Counted from the first letter of the stretch, positions 1 to 10,734 are shown. The stretch: DNA of 64,000 nucleotides from Vibrio sagamiensis NBRC 104589 (GCF_007990935.1 NZ_BJXJ01000017.1:30733-94732); one strand, 5' to 3'. Numbers and translations are program-made. The notes: generated from the letters alone by a model not told the origin.

Positions 1-2
1 AT

Positions 3-389
3 ATGAGTTCCATAAATAATGCCGTTAGGCTAGATAAATGGCTGTGGGCTGCCAGATTCTATAAAACACGCTCCGTCGCTCGTAACATGGTTGATGGGGG
101 TAAAGTCCACTATAATGGTCAGCGAAGTAAACCGAGTAAAGTTGTTGAACTCGGTGCGGAGATTCGCTTGCGACAAGGCAACGAAGAAAAAACCGTAATC
201 ATCGAAAAAATATCAGACCAACGTCGTGGAGCACCGATCGCTCAAACTCTATATCGTGAAACAGAGTCAAGTATTAAACTACGAGAAGAACATGCGGCAC
301 AACGCAAGCTAAATGCCCACAACCCAAGCCCTGAGCGTCGTCCAGACAAAAAGCAACGTAGAGACATCATCAGATTTAAACATCAATAA
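3..389 (+). CDS. hslR: Ribosome-associated heat shock protein Hsp15
   Basis: Small basic RNA-binding protein (128 aa). Hsp15 binds free 50S subunits carrying a stalled nascent chain, with peptidyl-tRNA, to help recycle them after heat stress. An S4 RNA-binding fold spans roughly residues 8-70, beginning with the RLDKWLWAARFYKTRS segment typical of the family, followed by a Lys/Arg-rich tail ending in KKQRRD. Length fits the family. The ATG lies at the very edge of the window, so its ribosome-binding site cannot be seen. hslO follows after 31 bp, the hslR-hslO-pckA order of E. coli, which suggests co-transcription as a heat-shock unit. Confidence 0.93.
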   Translation: MSSINNAVRLDKWLWAARFYKTRSVARNMVDGGKVHYNGQRSKPSKVVELGAEIRLRQGNEEKTVIIEKISDQRRGAPIAQTLYRETESSIKLREEHAAQRKLNAHNPSPERRPDKKQRRDIIRFKHQ

Positions 390-420
390 TCGCCGGAATG
401 ACTAACGAGGAAAGTACTCA

Positions 421-1296
421 ATGGCAAATAACGTTTTAAACCGCTACCTATTCGAAGATCTTTCTGTACGTGGTGAGTTAGTACAGCTGGATGAAGCATA
501 CCAACGCATTATCTCCAGTAAAGAGTATCCGGCTGCTTTACAGAAATTACTCGGTGAACTGCTCGTTTCAACCACACTATTAACTGCAACGCTAAAATTT
601 GAAGGCTCGATTACCATCCAACTGCAAGGTGATGGACCTGTGTCTTTAGCCGTGATCAACGGTGACCACGATCAAAAGATTCGTGGCGTTGCTCGCTGGG
701 AAGGTAACATTGCCGATAACGCAACCTTACATGAAATGATGGGTAAAGGTTACCTTGTGATCACTATTGAACCTAAGAAAGGCGAACGCTACCAAGGAGT
801 TGTTGGTTTAGAAGGAGAAAACCTTGCAGAAGTAATTGAGGGCTACTTCGCTAACTCTGAACAATTAAAAACTCGACTGTGGATTCGTACTGGTGAATAT
901 CAAGGCAAACTACACGCCGCAGGAATGATGATTCAGATTATGCCAGATGGAACAGGGGCACCTGAAGATTTTGAACACTTAGAGCAGCTTACTGACACTG
1001 TAAAAAATGAAGAGTTATTTAGTCTGCCAGCGAATGAGCTTCTCTACCGCCTCTATAACCAAGATACGGTACGTTTGTACGATCCACAACCTGTAGAGTT
1101 TCATTGTGGTTGCTCGCGTGAGCGAAGTGGTGCGGCTATTATTACTGTCGATAAAGCAGAAGTATACGAGATTATCGCTGAAGAAGGCTCAATTTCTTTA
1201 CATTGTGATTACTGCGGAACAACCTATCAATTTGATGAAGCAGAAGTCACTGATCTTTACAATCAAGCTGCTCCAGATGATAAAACAGTACATTAA
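421..1296 (+). CDS. hslO: Redox-regulated chaperone Hsp33
   Basis: Cytosolic holdase (291 aa) that is switched on when its zinc-binding cysteines are oxidised and protects unfolding proteins during oxidative and heat stress. The redox switch is intact: C229-x-C231 (HCGC) and C262-x-x-C265 (CDYC) near the C-terminus match the family zinc centre. The N-terminal substrate-binding domain starts with the typical [15 protein letters not shown] segment. A good AGGAAA site precedes the ATG. It lies 31 bp behind hslR and is followed by a strong hairpin terminator, so the pair probably forms one transcript. Confidence 0.97.
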   Translation: MANNVLNRYLFEDLSVRGELVQLDEAYQRIISSKEYPAALQKLLGELLVSTTLLTATLKFEGSITIQLQGDGPVSLAVINGDHDQKIRGVARWEGNIADNATLHEMMGKGYLVITIEPKKGERYQGVVGLEGENLAEVIEGYFANSEQLKTRLWIRTGEYQGKLHAAGMMIQIMPDGTGAPEDFEHLEQLTDTVKNEELFSLPANELLYRLYNQDTVRLYDPQPVEFHCGCSRERSGAAIITVDKAEVYEIIAEEGSISLHCDYCGTTYQFDEAEVTDLYNQAAPDDKTVH

Positions 1297-1332
1297 TTTT
1301 TTTAAATTAAAAAGACTGTAATTTACCTTTCA

Positions 1333-1362
1333 AAGTGCCAGTTCATACTGGCACCTTTTGTG
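1333..1362 (+). terminator. Terminator after hslO
   Basis: Perfect 8-bp stem (GTGCCAGT / ACTGGCAC) with a 4-nt loop followed by CTTTTG, 37 bp after the hslO stop codon. It separates the hslRO transcript from pckA. Confidence 0.75.
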
Positions 1363-1629
1363 ATCCCCCTCCTCTTCTTACCCCAAGGTTTCGTAATAAA
1401 GTAACCACTTAATTTTAGAAACTTAATAATCATTTTTACCTAGCGCAAAGGTTTGCGCCCACGATAAACTATGAGTACCAGACGTGACGATCTTGAAAAG
1501 GCAGACTATAAACAAGGGTATGTTTTAAATTACTTCCCTGTTTTTTGCTGATTTCGTTGCTAGCATGGTGAGCAGATAAAAATTAAAAACATTATAAAAT
1601 CCCTACAAAATCCTAATTAAGGAGCACCT
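1363..1629 (+). promoter_or_regulatory. pckA upstream region
   Basis: A 267-bp A+T-rich gap holding the pckA promoter region. The only sure element is the ribosome-binding site AAGGAG, 5 nt before the pckA ATG. I could not assign a convincing CRP site or -35/-10 pair. Confidence 0.4.
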
Positions 1630-3258
1630 ATGACCGTTATGGAACATACAAAGGCTGCAACAATTGATTTAACTCAACATGGACTGCATAACGTCAAAGA
1701 GGTTATTCGTAACCCAAGTTACGAAATGCTATTTGAAGAAGAGACACGTCCTGAACTTGAAGGTTATGAACGAGGTATCGTCACAGAGCTTGGCGCTGTC
1801 GCTGTAGATACTGGGATATTTACTGGCCGCTCACCAAAAGATAAATACATCGTCAAAGACGCCACTACGCAAGAACATATGTGGTGGACCTCTGATAGCG
1901 TAAAAAATGATAATAAACCTATCGATCAAGACGTATGGCAGGATCTAAAAAAGCTGGTAACAGACCAACTATCAGGCAAGCGACTTTTTGTCATCGACGG
2001 TTACTGTGGGGCAAATCCTGATAGTCGTTTGAGTATCCGTGTGATTACTGAAGTTGCTTGGCAGGCACACTTCGTTAAAAACATGTTCATCCGCCCCACA
2101 GAAGAAGAACTCGCAACGTTTGAACCTGATTTTGTGGTCATGAATGGTGCAAAGTGTACCAATGACAAATGGCAAGAACAGGAGTTAAATTCAGAAAACT
2201 TCACTGTATTTAACCTGACTGAACGTATGCAACTGATTGGCGGAACTTGGTACGGTGGTGAAATGAAGAAAGGTATGTTCGCAATGATGAACTACTTCCT
2301 TCCTCTTCAAGATATTGCTTCAATGCACTGTAGTGCAAACATGGGTCAAGAAGGCGACGTTGCGATCTTCTTCGGCCTGTCTGGTACAGGCAAAACAACC
2401 CTATCTACTGACCCTAAACGTGCTTTGATTGGTGATGATGAGCATGGTTGGGACGACGACGGCGTATTCAATTTTGAAGGTGGCTGTTACGCTAAAACCA
2501 TCAAGTTATCAAAAGAAGCGGAACCTGATATCTACAACGCGATACGCCGTGATGCCCTATTAGAGAATGTCACTGTTCTTAACGATGGTTCTATCGATTT
2601 TGATGATGGTTCTAAAACAGAAAATACACGTGTGTCTTACCCACTTGACCATATCGAAAACATCGTTAAGCCAGTCTCAAAAGGAGGCCATGCTAATAAA
2701 GTGATCTTCCTTTCCGCTGATGCATTTGGTGTTCTTCCTCCTGTGTCTAAGTTGACACCTGAGCAAACGAAATACCACTTCTTATCGGGCTTTACCGCTA
2801 AGCTGGCTGGTACTGAACGTGGTATCACTGAACCTACGCCAACATTCTCTGCATGTTTTGGTGCAGCATTCCTAACGTTACACCCAACAAAATATGCCGA
2901 AGTACTGGTTAAACGTATGGAAGCTGCGGGTGCAGAAGCTTACCTCGTCAATACGGGTTGGAACGGCAGCGGTAAACGTATCTCTATCCAAGATACCCGC
3001 GGCATCATTGATGCAATCCTTGATGGTTCCATTGAAGAAGTAAGCACCAAGCACATTCCAATCTTTAATCTTGAAGTACCGACATCACTACCTGGTGTGG
3101 ATCCAAGCATTCTTGACCCAAGAGATACCTATGCTGATAAAGTTCAATGGGAAAATAAGGCGAAAGACTTGGCGCAACGCTTCATTAATAATTTTGATAA
3201 ATACACTGACAACGCCGAAGGCCAATCACTGGTCACTGCAGGGCCTCAGTTAGACTAA
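1630..3258 (+). CDS. pckA: Phosphoenolpyruvate carboxykinase (ATP)
   Basis: Converts oxaloacetate plus ATP to phosphoenolpyruvate, CO2 and ADP, the first committed step of gluconeogenesis from TCA intermediates. At 542 aa it is full length for the ATP-dependent bacterial family. The P-loop [11 protein letters not shown] lies near residues 249-259, preceded by MHCSAN, and is followed by the metal-binding IGDDEHGW motif. [11 protein letters not shown] is the N-terminal oxaloacetate-binding signature. AAGGAG precedes the ATG. It follows hslRO as in E. coli and ends in its own terminator, so it is probably transcribed alone. Confidence 0.98.
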   Translation: MTVMEHTKAATIDLTQHGLHNVKEVIRNPSYEMLFEEETRPELEGYERGIVTELGAVAVDTGIFTGRSPKDKYIVKDATTQEHMWWTSDSVKNDNKPIDQDVWQDLKKLVTDQLSGKRLFVIDGYCGANPDSRLSIRVITEVAWQAHFVKNMFIRPTEEELATFEPDFVVMNGAKCTNDKWQEQELNSENFTVFNLTERMQLIGGTWYGGEMKKGMFAMMNYFLPLQDIASMHCSANMGQEGDVAIFFGLSGTGKTTLSTDPKRALIGDDEHGWDDDGVFNFEGGCYAKTIKLSKEAEPDIYNAIRRDALLENVTVLNDGSIDFDDGSKTENTRVSYPLDHIENIVKPVSKGGHANKVIFLSADAFGVLPPVSKLTPEQTKYHFLSGFTAKLAGTERGITEPTPTFSACFGAAFLTLHPTKYAEVLVKRMEAAGAEAYLVNTGWNGSGKRISIQDTRGIIDAILDGSIEEVSTKHIPIFNLEVPTSLPGVDPSILDPRDTYADKVQWENKAKDLAQRFINNFDKYTDNAEGQSLVTAGPQLD

Positions 3259-3302
3259 AGATCTAACTCAACCTATTCGAGTGATTATAAAAAGTAAAAA
3301 AT

Positions 3303-3329
3303 TAGCCTCTCTATTGAGGGGCTTTTTAT
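3303..3329 (+). terminator. Terminator after pckA
   Basis: Stem AGCCTCTC / GAGGGGCT with loop TATT followed by TTTTATT, 45 bp after the pckA stop codon. Confidence 0.8.
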
Positions 3330-3393
3330 TGAATCCCGCTCAAGATTAGTACAAGCTTAACAATATCCTTCGATTGGGTTCAAACGAATAGCC

Positions 3394-5364
3394 ATGAAAA
3401 CAGCAACACGCATTATATTGTTTTTGCTCATATTGAGTATCGTGCTACCTATTGTTTTTATAGCAACACTCACGACCTCGTACTCCGATAAAGTTTGGAA
3501 TAAGCTTTCTCGATACGTAGATTTACCCTTCCAAGCCCGGCAAGTTCATTATGATTTCCCTTATCACTTTTCTTTGCATCAAATAGAGCTTTCGTCTGCA
3601 CCTGGTTCTTCGATCAACCAAATCGATATTTGGTTCAATCCATCGTTAAGAGCAAATGGAAAATGGATTATAGATAGCTTACTTGTCGACGGTATAACGT
3701 TAACATCTGGTATGCTTAAACTGAAGGAATCAGAACAAACGTTGAGTCAATGGCAACAAGCCACATTCCATCAAATAGCGTTAAAGAATGCTCACTACAA
3801 TGATGGTACTTTTTTTATTGATAACCTAAACGTTCAAGTTCAGCTCCCTACTTGGTTAGAACCCCATCAAATTGTGCCTTATGGTGACATTCAACTGTCC
3901 GCAGAAAGCCTTAGGTGGAATGGTGAAAAATTTGATAATTTACTCCTCGATCTTCATTACCAACCCCAAAATAGCACCTTATATGGCACCTCATTTAATT
4001 GGCGCGACAGCTTAGTATCAGGACAGGGCGAGCAATACCCACAAGGTTGGTCCTTGGTCAATGTTACTGTGGATAAATTACACCTTAACCAAGATCAGCT
4101 GAGCAGCTTACTCGACAAACCTTGGCAGAATTGGCCTATTCGCCTAAGAGATATCAATAGTCTCGATCTACTCAATGCAGACATTCAGTATGGGGGTTGG
4201 CATTTTCAGCATGCTTCATTATCGCTAGAAAATGCATCCTTACCCTTTTCTCTCTGGCAATCGAGTGCCAATCTCTCTTTGCAGGCCGACAGCATCTCGT
4301 TTCAAGATCAAATATTCATCAACCCTCATTTGCAAGCTCAATTCCAGCCTAATGACATAAACGTTGAAGATCTGAGTTTTGATTGGCAACAAGGACAAGT
4401 CAATATAACAGGTCAGATTGAACCTAACCAATGGCAGATAAACTCAGCCAGTATTAACGATGTTAAATGGACCATAAAGCCTGACAACCGCTTGCAATGG
4501 ATGCACCATCTAGCGCAATACACCCCACTGACCAAGATCACTCATTTATCCGTTAAGCGCAGCCAAGTGATTCAACTGGCTCAAGCACCTTTTTGGCAAA
4601 TTTCGGGGCTCAACCTAACGGGAAACAACCTACAGATCATACCGACACCGACACTATGGGAAATTTGGGATGGACGCCTTGAGGCCAGTGCCGTGAGTGC
4701 CAGCTATGATCAGTATCTTTCATCGCATGCGGCCTTAAGCACCCAAAGTATCGATGGTTTGTGGCAGCTTGAACAATTATTCTTACCACTGACACAAGGA
4801 TATCTAAAAGCCTTAGGTCAGGTCGATTTAAATACCCCCAGCAAACCTTGGACACTTCAACTGGACGCCAATGGGGTACCGGTAGAATTTTTTACAACTT
4901 ATCTAGACACGCCTGGCCATTTTTCGGGTTTGTCAGACCTAACGGTGAACCTGCATGGACTGGCAGGTGATCGCCAAATGCTCGCCTACAGTTTATCAGG
5001 AGAAACCACAGCCAACTTCCGAGAGGCGACGTTAATTTTACCAACAGATGGCACCTCTAAAACGATAACATTAACCCCTCTTAAGCTGGAAGCACAGCGT
5101 GGAACACTGAGTCTTGCTCCGATCAGCGTATCGGGCAATGACATTAATGGCCAGATCAGCGGTAAGTTTGATTTAGCCAGCAATCCGCTCAGTGGTTTAA
5201 TTTACCAAATTGACACCCATTGCTGGCATGCAACAGGCGATCTTCTCAGTGGCGAGCAGCAGACCACCACCCGTTGCCAGACAAACGGGTCATCAGACTC
5301 TAGTACAGAGAAAGAAAACAAACTGCAGCAGGACAAGCCCAGCCTAACGGGCACAAAAGACTGA
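3394..5364 (+). CDS. AsmA-like inner-membrane/periplasmic protein
   Basis: Protein of 656 aa with one N-terminal membrane anchor (about residues 5-28) and a long body rich in beta-strand-like Q/N/L/I repeats, the architecture of AsmA/YhjG-type proteins. These are related to bridge-like lipid-transfer proteins and act between inner and outer membrane. The C-terminal part (about 520-610, with ISGKFDLASNPLSG) resembles the AsmA C-terminal region; the last 40 residues are a polar Ser/Thr/Lys tail. No strong Shine-Dalgarno site is visible before the ATG. It lies between pckA (same strand) and a convergent acetyltransferase. Family assignment is by overall pattern, so the exact role is not known. 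Confidence 0.7.
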   Translation: MKTATRIILFLLILSIVLPIVFIATLTTSYSDKVWNKLSRYVDLPFQARQVHYDFPYHFSLHQIELSSAPGSSINQIDIWFNPSLRANGKWIIDSLLVDGITLTSGMLKLKESEQTLSQWQQATFHQIALKNAHYNDGTFFIDNLNVQVQLPTWLEPHQIVPYGDIQLSAESLRWNGEKFDNLLLDLHYQPQNSTLYGTSFNWRDSLVSGQGEQYPQGWSLVNVTVDKLHLNQDQLSSLLDKPWQNWPIRLRDINSLDLLNADIQYGGWHFQHASLSLENASLPFSLWQSSANLSLQADSISFQDQIFINPHLQAQFQPNDINVEDLSFDWQQGQVNITGQIEPNQWQINSASINDVKWTIKPDNRLQWMHHLAQYTPLTKITHLSVKRSQVIQLAQAPFWQISGLNLTGNNLQIIPTPTLWEIWDGRLEASAVSASYDQYLSSHAALSTQSIDGLWQLEQLFLPLTQGYLKALGQVDLNTPSKPWTLQLDANGVPVEFFTTYLDTPGHFSGLSDLTVNLHGLAGDRQMLAYSLSGETTANFREATLILPTDGTSKTITLTPLKLEAQRGTLSLAPISVSGNDINGQISGKFDLASNPLSGLIYQIDTHCWHATGDLLSGEQQTTTRCQTNGSSDSSTEKENKLQQDKPSLTGTKD

Positions 5365-5403
5365 CAGTTCCATCAAATCAATCAGTTAACAACAAATCTT
5401 GCA

Positions 5404-6321
5404 CTAACAACGGAGTAATTTGGAATAATTGGGTAGCAGCATATAAGTGCCAGTAAAATCAACGGCAGCAACATCGCCACTGTAGATCACCACATGAATC
5501 ACAATCCGTGCTTTACGTCCAGATGCCAAGCGGTCTAAGTCACCGCTGATGCCATCAAGTGATGTCATCGCAACGGGGCTTTGCTCAACAGGATGACGAT
5601 AACGAATTGCGCTATCAGCCAAGACAATATCACCATGTAAGTTTCGCTCTTTCATCAGTAACCAAGTCATACCCCATCCGGTCAAAGTCGCTAAGGTAAA
5701 TGCAGAACCCGCAAATAACGTATTTTGTGGATTAAGGTTAGGATTCAGTTGAGCACTACACTCGAATTGGTAACCGGTATACTGATTAATCTTAATTCCC
5801 ATCTTATCGGCAATGGGGATTTGAGCTTCCCAACGCTGCTGTAGTTCCGTACACCAATCAGGTCTACGTAATACGTTAGCCATTGGGTCCAATTTTTTCA
5901 CCATTTGCTGATGACGAACTGGCCCTCTGATATCGGTCAACTCTCCACGCCGCTCAAAATGGTTTTTTTCATAAAATGCAATCGCATCCTCACGGGCATT
6001 GCATACCAAACGTTTTGCTCCCTCTTGGCGAGCAAGAGACTCGAGCGCGACCAAAATTAAAGAGCCTAATCCTTTGCTGCGTCGGTTATTTTTTACCGCC
6101 ATATAACGAATTTGGCCATCGTTATCAGGTGTAATATACAAGCGACCGATAGCCATTGGGCGACCTCGGCTATCAACAATCATACGATGATGGCTCATGC
6201 CATCAAATTCATCTCTTTCAGAACCAATCGGCATACGCCAAGGCTCACGTAGTAGCTGCCAGCGGAATTGATAGTACTTTTTGAGTTGGTTGTCTGTTTG
6301 TGGTGTGATGAGTTTGAACAT
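5404..6321 (-). CDS. GNAT acetyltransferase / hotdog thioesterase fusion (YiiD-like)
   Basis: Two-domain protein of 305 aa. Residues about 1-140 form a GNAT N-acetyltransferase with the acetyl-CoA loop RRSKGLGSLIL and the C-terminal FYEKNHFERRGE segment. Residues about 155-300 form a hotdog-fold thioesterase-like domain (NTLFAGSAFTLATLTGWG). The E. coli counterpart YiiD (also called FabY) has been linked to initiation of fatty-acid synthesis. The start is supported by AAGGA 5 nt before the ATG. It is upstream of dtd on the same strand in window order but about 100 bp separate them. Confidence 0.88.
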   Translation of the reverse strand: MFKLITPQTDNQLKKYYQFRWQLLREPWRMPIGSERDEFDGMSHHRMIVDSRGRPMAIGRLYITPDNDGQIRYMAVKNNRRSKGLGSLILVALESLARQEGAKRLVCNAREDAIAFYEKNHFERRGELTDIRGPVRHQQMVKKLDPMANVLRRPDWCTELQQRWEAQIPIADKMGIKINQYTGYQFECSAQLNPNLNPQNTLFAGSAFTLATLTGWGMTWLLMKERNLHGDIVLADSAIRYRHPVEQSPVAMTSLDGISGDLDRLASGRKARIVIHVVIYSGDVAAVDFTGTYMLLPNYSKLLRC

Positions 6322-6419
6322 ATCAATCCTTGAAAGTACAAATCAAAAAATAGAACAATAGAGAAGAGCTCAGTTGTTCAAAGTTAGAGCAGCTTAGCCT
6401 AGTCGTTAATATTAACAGA

Positions 6420-6854
6420 TCAGACCTGTAGCCAAAATGTGACTGGGCCATCATTCGTGAGAGAGACCTTCATATCAGCTGCAAAACGTCCTCTTTGTGT
6501 CGGTAGTACTTGCTGACAAAGGTCAGAAAAATAGTCATATAATCGCTCAGCATCGATTGGGTCCGCACCACGAGAAAAGCCAGCCCGAGTTCCTTTTTTG
6601 GTATCCGCGGGCAAAGTAAATTGCGAGACAACTAATACTTGTCCTCCAACTTGTTTAACGTTCAAGTTCATCTTGCCTTGATCATCTTCAAAAACTCGAT
6701 AAGTTGTAACACGTTCCATCAAGCGCTTTGCTTTAACTTCATCGTCTTCTTTTTCAACCCCAAGCAAAACCAATAAACCTTGATCGATTGAACCAACAAC
6801 TTCACTCTCAACTCTTACAGAAGCTTCACTGACTCTTTGAATTAGTGCTATCAC
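6420..6854 (-). CDS. dtd: D-aminoacyl-tRNA deacylase
   Basis: Homodimeric enzyme that hydrolyses D-amino acids (and glycine mischarged on tRNA-Ala) from tRNA, a chirality proofreading step. The [18 protein letters not shown] segment and the cis-Pro motif NDGPVTF near the C-terminus are both present. I chose the GTG at 6854, giving MIALIQRV and 144 aa, because AAGGA lies about 10 nt upstream and this is the family length. An ATG at 6872 in the same frame would give 150 aa but has no ribosome-binding site. The gene overlaps the end of the upstream yihY-type gene, suggesting translational coupling. Confidence 0.95.
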   Translation of the reverse strand: MIALIQRVSEASVRVESEVVGSIDQGLLVLLGVEKEDDEVKAKRLMERVTTYRVFEDDQGKMNLNVKQVGGQVLVVSQFTLPADTKKGTRAGFSRGADPIDAERLYDYFSDLCQQVLPTQRGRFAADMKVSLTNDGPVTFWLQV

Positions 6855-7770
6855 GGTTTTCATTTCCTTCATGGGTTAATTTCAATTCAGCGCTTGAGTG
6901 TATCATCTCTAAATTATCCCTCCAGTGCTCTCTTTCACCGAGTGCTGCGGTAATTTCCGCACCAATAAGGACAATGAGCCAACATAGATAGATCCAAACA
7001 AATAAAATTGGGATCGCAGCCAGTGCACCATAAATCAGTTGATAAGAAGGAAATTGAGTAATGTAGAGAGCGAACCCTTTCTTACTCAACTCAAACAAAA
7101 ATGCCGCAACCGCTGCTCCTGCTGCACCATGTAAGAAATAGACCTTTTCATTTGGGACCAGAAAGTACAATCCCATAAATGCAAAAAAAGACAATAGCAT
7201 CGGTAACCAGCGTAATAACAAGTTATAAGCGCCATGAAGCGTTTCATTGTCAATAATTTTGAGTGAGGTAACATAAGAAGTAGCAGCAATACTGGCGCCA
7301 ACGAGAATCGGCCCCAATGTCAATACCATCCAATACATTGAAAAAGAAAAGATAGCACGACGTTTATCTTTAACACGCCAGATGTAGTTTAAGTTTCTAT
7401 CGATATTTGAAATCAGCATCAAGGCGGCAACAAACAAAAAAGCCCCACCGACTGCGGTCATCTTACCCGTATTAGCGACAAATTCTTGCAGTGCTTTATC
7501 TACAACTTCACCGGAAGCAGGCACAAAGTTTTCAATAATATAGTCTTGTACCACTTCGCCTACATTTTCGAACACCGGAAACTTCGACAAAATCGACAGC
7601 AAGACGGTCAACATCGGCACAAGAGACAATAGTGTGATATACGCTAAGTACCCGGCGTTAACATTGACACGATCATGTCCCATACGTTTGAGTAGATAAC
7701 GTAAAAACGCAATACTACTTGAAATAAGTTTACTGAATCTTGCCTTGTAACGTTCTGATAAGTGGTCCAT
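6826..7770 (-). CDS. YihY/BrkB-family inner-membrane protein
   Basis: Integral membrane protein (314 aa) with about six hydrophobic segments, beginning with the family hallmark [18 protein letters not shown] near residue 38. The YihY/BrkB family was once called ribonuclease BN, an activity now assigned elsewhere; its function remains unclear. The C-terminal 35 residues are polar and presumably cytoplasmic. Its stop overlaps the start region of dtd, the same arrangement seen in other gammaproteobacteria. The divergent lipoprotein gene starts only 36 bp away. Confidence 0.92.
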   Translation of the reverse strand: MDHLSERYKARFSKLISSSIAFLRYLLKRMGHDRVNVNAGYLAYITLLSLVPMLTVLLSILSKFPVFENVGEVVQDYIIENFVPASGEVVDKALQEFVANTGKMTAVGGAFLFVAALMLISNIDRNLNYIWRVKDKRRAIFSFSMYWMVLTLGPILVGASIAATSYVTSLKIIDNETLHGAYNLLLRWLPMLLSFFAFMGLYFLVPNEKVYFLHGAAGAAVAAFLFELSKKGFALYITQFPSYQLIYGALAAIPILFVWIYLCWLIVLIGAEITAALGEREHWRDNLEMIHSSAELKLTHEGNENRDSTNSKSQ

Positions 7771-7806
7771 AGTTCATTCCATAAATTCGCATCGAGGACA
7801 TTAAGA

Positions 7807-8448
7807 ATGCCGTATTTACTGATGATATTTGTTTCTATTTTTACTTTAACTGGCTGTCAATCTGCCTACTATTCCGCTATGGAGAAAGTCGGCTACCACA
7901 AACGAGAGATTATGGTCGACCGTGTCGAAGATGCCAAGCAAGCACAGCAAGAGGCTCAACAAGAGTTTACCAACGCACTAGAAGCTCTCTCAGCACTCAC
8001 CAATTTTAAAGGTGGCGAGCTAGAAGATGTCTATAACAGCGTCAACGACCAGTACGAGGAAAGTGAAAAAGCAGCACAAGATGTACGTGATCGTATCGCT
8101 GCCATTGAAGATGTTTCCGAAGCCTTATTCGATGAATGGCAAGAAGAGCTCAACCTCTATACCAGCGCAAAACTACGCCAATCAAGTGAACAAAAACTGA
8201 AGCAAACCCAAGCGTCTTATCACACTATGCTCAAAGCCATGCAGCGAGCCGAGCAAAAAATGACGCCAGTGCTAAATACACTGCGCGATAACACTCTGTA
8301 TCTTAAGCACAACTTAAATGCCAGTGCGATCGGTTCTCTGCGTGGTGAGTTTTCTAGCTTGGAAAAAGAAATCCAATACGCCATAAAACAGATGAATGCA
8401 GCGATTGCAGAGTCCAATAACTTTTTGCAACAGCTTAATCAAAACTAA
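7807..8448 (+). CDS. DUF2959 family lipoprotein
   Basis: Predicted lipoprotein of 213 aa: a short hydrophobic N-terminus ends in the lipobox LTGC at residues 14-17, so the mature protein begins at the cysteine. The rest is almost wholly helical and charged, with long heptad-like stretches (AKQAQQEAQQEF, SSLEKEIQYAIKQM) that suggest a coiled coil in the periplasm. I chose the ATG at 7807 because GAGGA lies 8 nt upstream and it places the signal peptide at the N-terminus; the frame is open back to 7762, which would overlap the divergent yihY-type gene. Function unknown. Confidence 0.85.
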   Translation: MPYLLMIFVSIFTLTGCQSAYYSAMEKVGYHKREIMVDRVEDAKQAQQEAQQEFTNALEALSALTNFKGGELEDVYNSVNDQYEESEKAAQDVRDRIAAIEDVSEALFDEWQEELNLYTSAKLRQSSEQKLKQTQASYHTMLKAMQRAEQKMTPVLNTLRDNTLYLKHNLNASAIGSLRGEFSSLEKEIQYAIKQMNAAIAESNNFLQQLNQN

Positions 8449-8480
8449 GTATATACCCAATCATTGATAACAAGAGAGAT

Positions 8481-8520
8481 AAAAAAGCCCCGAGTCATTT
8501 CCATGGCTCGGGGCTTTTAT
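8481..8520. terminator. Bidirectional terminator between lipoprotein gene and typA
   Basis: Long stem AAAAAGCCCCGAG / CTCGGGGCTTTT with A- and T-tracts on both sides. It sits between two convergent genes and can serve both. Confidence 0.9.
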
Positions 8521-8540
8521 ATTCAGTTGGCTAGTTCAGC

Positions 8541-10370
8541 TTATTTAGCCGCACGTGAAGCACGTTTACGATCGCTTTCCGTTAGGAATTTCTTACGAAT
8601 ACGGATGCTCTCTGGCGTCACTTCTACTAGCTCGTCATCGTCAATAAATTCTAGAGCTTGCTCAAGAGTCATGATGATTGGCGGAGTAAGAACCTGTGCG
8701 TCATCCGTACCTGATGCACGTACGTTAGTCAGCTGCTTACCTTTCAGGGCGTTTACCGTCAGGTCATTGTCACGGCTATGAATACCGATAACCATACCTT
8801 CGTAAACTTCGACACCGTGACCGATAAATAGACGACCACGCTCTTGCAGGTTAAACAAGGCGTTTGTTAGCGCTTTACCCATAGCGTTAGCAATCAATAC
8901 ACCATTGATACGTTGACCAATGTTACCACCTTTGTGTGGGCCATAGTGATCAAACGTATGGTAAAGAAGACCTGAACCCGATGTCAGTGTCATAAATTCA
9001 GTTTGGAAACCGATCAGACCACGAGATGGCATGATGAAGTCCATACGAACGCGACCTTTACCATCTGGAGACATATCTTTCAGCTCACCTTTACGCAGGC
9101 CAATGTTCTCCATGATGCCACCTTGGTGCTCTTCCATAACGTCAATCGTTACAGTCTCGAATGGTTCCATTAGCTGACCATCTTCTTCTTTGATGATAAC
9201 TTCTGGACGAGATACAGCAAGCTCGAAACCTTCACGACGCATGTTCTCGATCAGGATAGATAGGTGAAGCTCACCACGGCCTGATACGCGGAATTTATCT
9301 GGATCGTCAGTTTGCTCAACACGTAGGGCAACGTTGTGTACCAGTTCCTTCTCTAGACGCTCAAGGATGTTACGTGAAGTCACGAACTTACCTTCTTTAC
9401 CAGCGAATGGAGAAGTATTAACTTGGAACGTCATGGTTACTGTTGGCTCATCAACAGACAATGCTGGTAGTGCTTCGACAGCATTTTGTGCACATATTGT
9501 GTCAGAAATTTTTAGCTCACCAAGGCCTGTGATAGCAATAATATCACCCGCATTTGCTTGCTCAACTTCATGGCGGTCTAGACCTAGGTAGCCCATTACT
9601 GTGCCAACTTTACCATTACGAGTTTTACCATCAGCGCTGATTACCGTCACTTGTTGGTTTGGCTTCACGCTACCACGAGTAACACGAGCAACACCGATAA
9701 CACCCACGTAAGAGCTGTAATCTAACTGTGAAACTTGCATTTGTAGTGGACCATCTAGGTCTACTTCAGGTGCCGCTACTTCTTCAACGATAGTTTGGAA
9801 CAGTGGTTCCATGTTTTCGCCTGTTTCGCCTTCTTCTAGAGCAGCCCAACCGTTTAGTGCTGACGCATAAACGACTTTAAAATCTAGTTGTTCGTCAGTG
9901 GCACCTAGGTTATCGAATAAATCAAATACTTGGTCCATAACCCAATCAGGGCGTGCACCAGGACGGTCAATCTTGTTGATTACAACGATTGGTTTAAGGC
10001 CATGGGCAAACGCTTTTTGAGTTACGAAACGAGTTTGCGGCATTGGACCATCAACGGCATCAACGATGAGTAGTACAGAGTCTACCATCGACATGATGCG
10101 TTCTACTTCTCCACCAAAATCTGCGTGTCCTGGAGTATCTACGATATTAATACGGTAGTCGTTCCAGTTAATTGCAGTATTTTTAGCTAAGATGGTGATG
10201 CCACGCTCTTTCTCAATGTCGTTCGAGTCCATGACTCGCTCTTCAGCTTCACCGCGAGACTCTAACGTGCCTGATTGTTGTAGCAGCTTGTCAACCAATG
10301 TTGTTTTACCGTGGTCAACGTGCGCGATGATCGCGATATTTCTTAATTTATCAATCTGTGGAGTAGCCAT
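8541..10370 (-). CDS. typA: Ribosome-binding GTPase TypA/BipA
   Basis: Translational GTPase of 609 aa related to EF-G, involved in 50S assembly and in growth under cold and other stress. Order of domains: G domain (about 1-200) with G1 [10 protein letters not shown]3 [14 protein letters not shown] and G4 NKID; a beta-barrel domain II; EF-G-like domains III and V; and the BipA-specific C-terminal domain ([13 protein letters not shown]). It is full length. The translation start has only a weak ribosome-binding site, and a hairpin lies in the leader. It is transcribed divergently from glnA, as in E. coli. Confidence 0.98.
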   Translation of the reverse strand: MATPQIDKLRNIAIIAHVDHGKTTLVDKLLQQSGTLESRGEAEERVMDSNDIEKERGITILAKNTAINWNDYRINIVDTPGHADFGGEVERIMSMVDSVLLIVDAVDGPMPQTRFVTQKAFAHGLKPIVVINKIDRPGARPDWVMDQVFDLFDNLGATDEQLDFKVVYASALNGWAALEEGETGENMEPLFQTIVEEVAAPEVDLDGPLQMQVSQLDYSSYVGVIGVARVTRGSVKPNQQVTVISADGKTRNGKVGTVMGYLGLDRHEVEQANAGDIIAITGLGELKISDTICAQNAVEALPALSVDEPTVTMTFQVNTSPFAGKEGKFVTSRNILERLEKELVHNVALRVEQTDDPDKFRVSGRGELHLSILIENMRREGFELAVSRPEVIIKEEDGQLMEPFETVTIDVMEEHQGGIMENIGLRKGELKDMSPDGKGRVRMDFIMPSRGLIGFQTEFMTLTSGSGLLYHTFDHYGPHKGGNIGQRINGVLIANAMGKALTNALFNLQERGRLFIGHGVEVYEGMVIGIHSRDNDLTVNALKGKQLTNVRASGTDDAQVLTPPIIMTLEQALEFIDDDELVEVTPESIRIRKKFLTESDRKRASRAAK

Positions 10371-10389
10371 GGATATTGTTTCACTTAGA

Positions 10390-10437
10390 TAAATGAAATG
10401 CCCCCGAACCGAGAACGGTTGCTCTCTGGTGGCATTT
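10390..10437 (-). other. Hairpin in the typA leader
   Basis: On the minus strand an AAATGCC / GGCATTT outer stem encloses a smaller AACCG / CGGTT hairpin, ending about 20 bp before the typA start codon. There is no clear U-tract, so it is more likely a leader structure than a terminator. Whether it is functional is inference. Confidence 0.35.
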
Positions 10438-10717
10438 TCTGATTAAAAAAACGGCCATAATGTACCAGATTTTAGCAAAAAGCCTAGAAATATGTGATCC
10501 AGTCCTTAGCTTTTCTGTGAATTTTACGCGTAATCCACAGTTTACTCGGCACAATAAATGCTCTGAGTGCTACTTTACTCTAATAGTTGCACTATATAAA
10601 TTGACTATAGAACAAAAAGTAGGCTGAATTGTAATCTGTTGCTTAGTACTGTCATGTTAACGAAATCAATGCATGCCACAGTGTTAGCAATAACAAGAAT
10701 TCACCAGCATACCTTTC

Positions 10718-10734
10718 TGCACCAATATAGTGCA
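10718..10734 (+). promoter_or_regulatory. NtrC-binding site upstream of glnA
   Basis: The 17-mer TGCACCAATATAGTGCA closely matches the NtrC dyad TGCACCA-N3-TGGTGCA. It is centred roughly 118 bp upstream of the expected sigma-54 start, at the enhancer distance seen at E. coli glnAp2. A weaker half site, TGGTGCA at 10749-10755, may be a second binding position. Confidence 0.8.

Noticed and set aside
1440..1520. Possible CRP site in the pckA promoter region (CGTGACGATCTTGAAA)
   Set aside because: Only one half site matches; the second half is too weak to claim.
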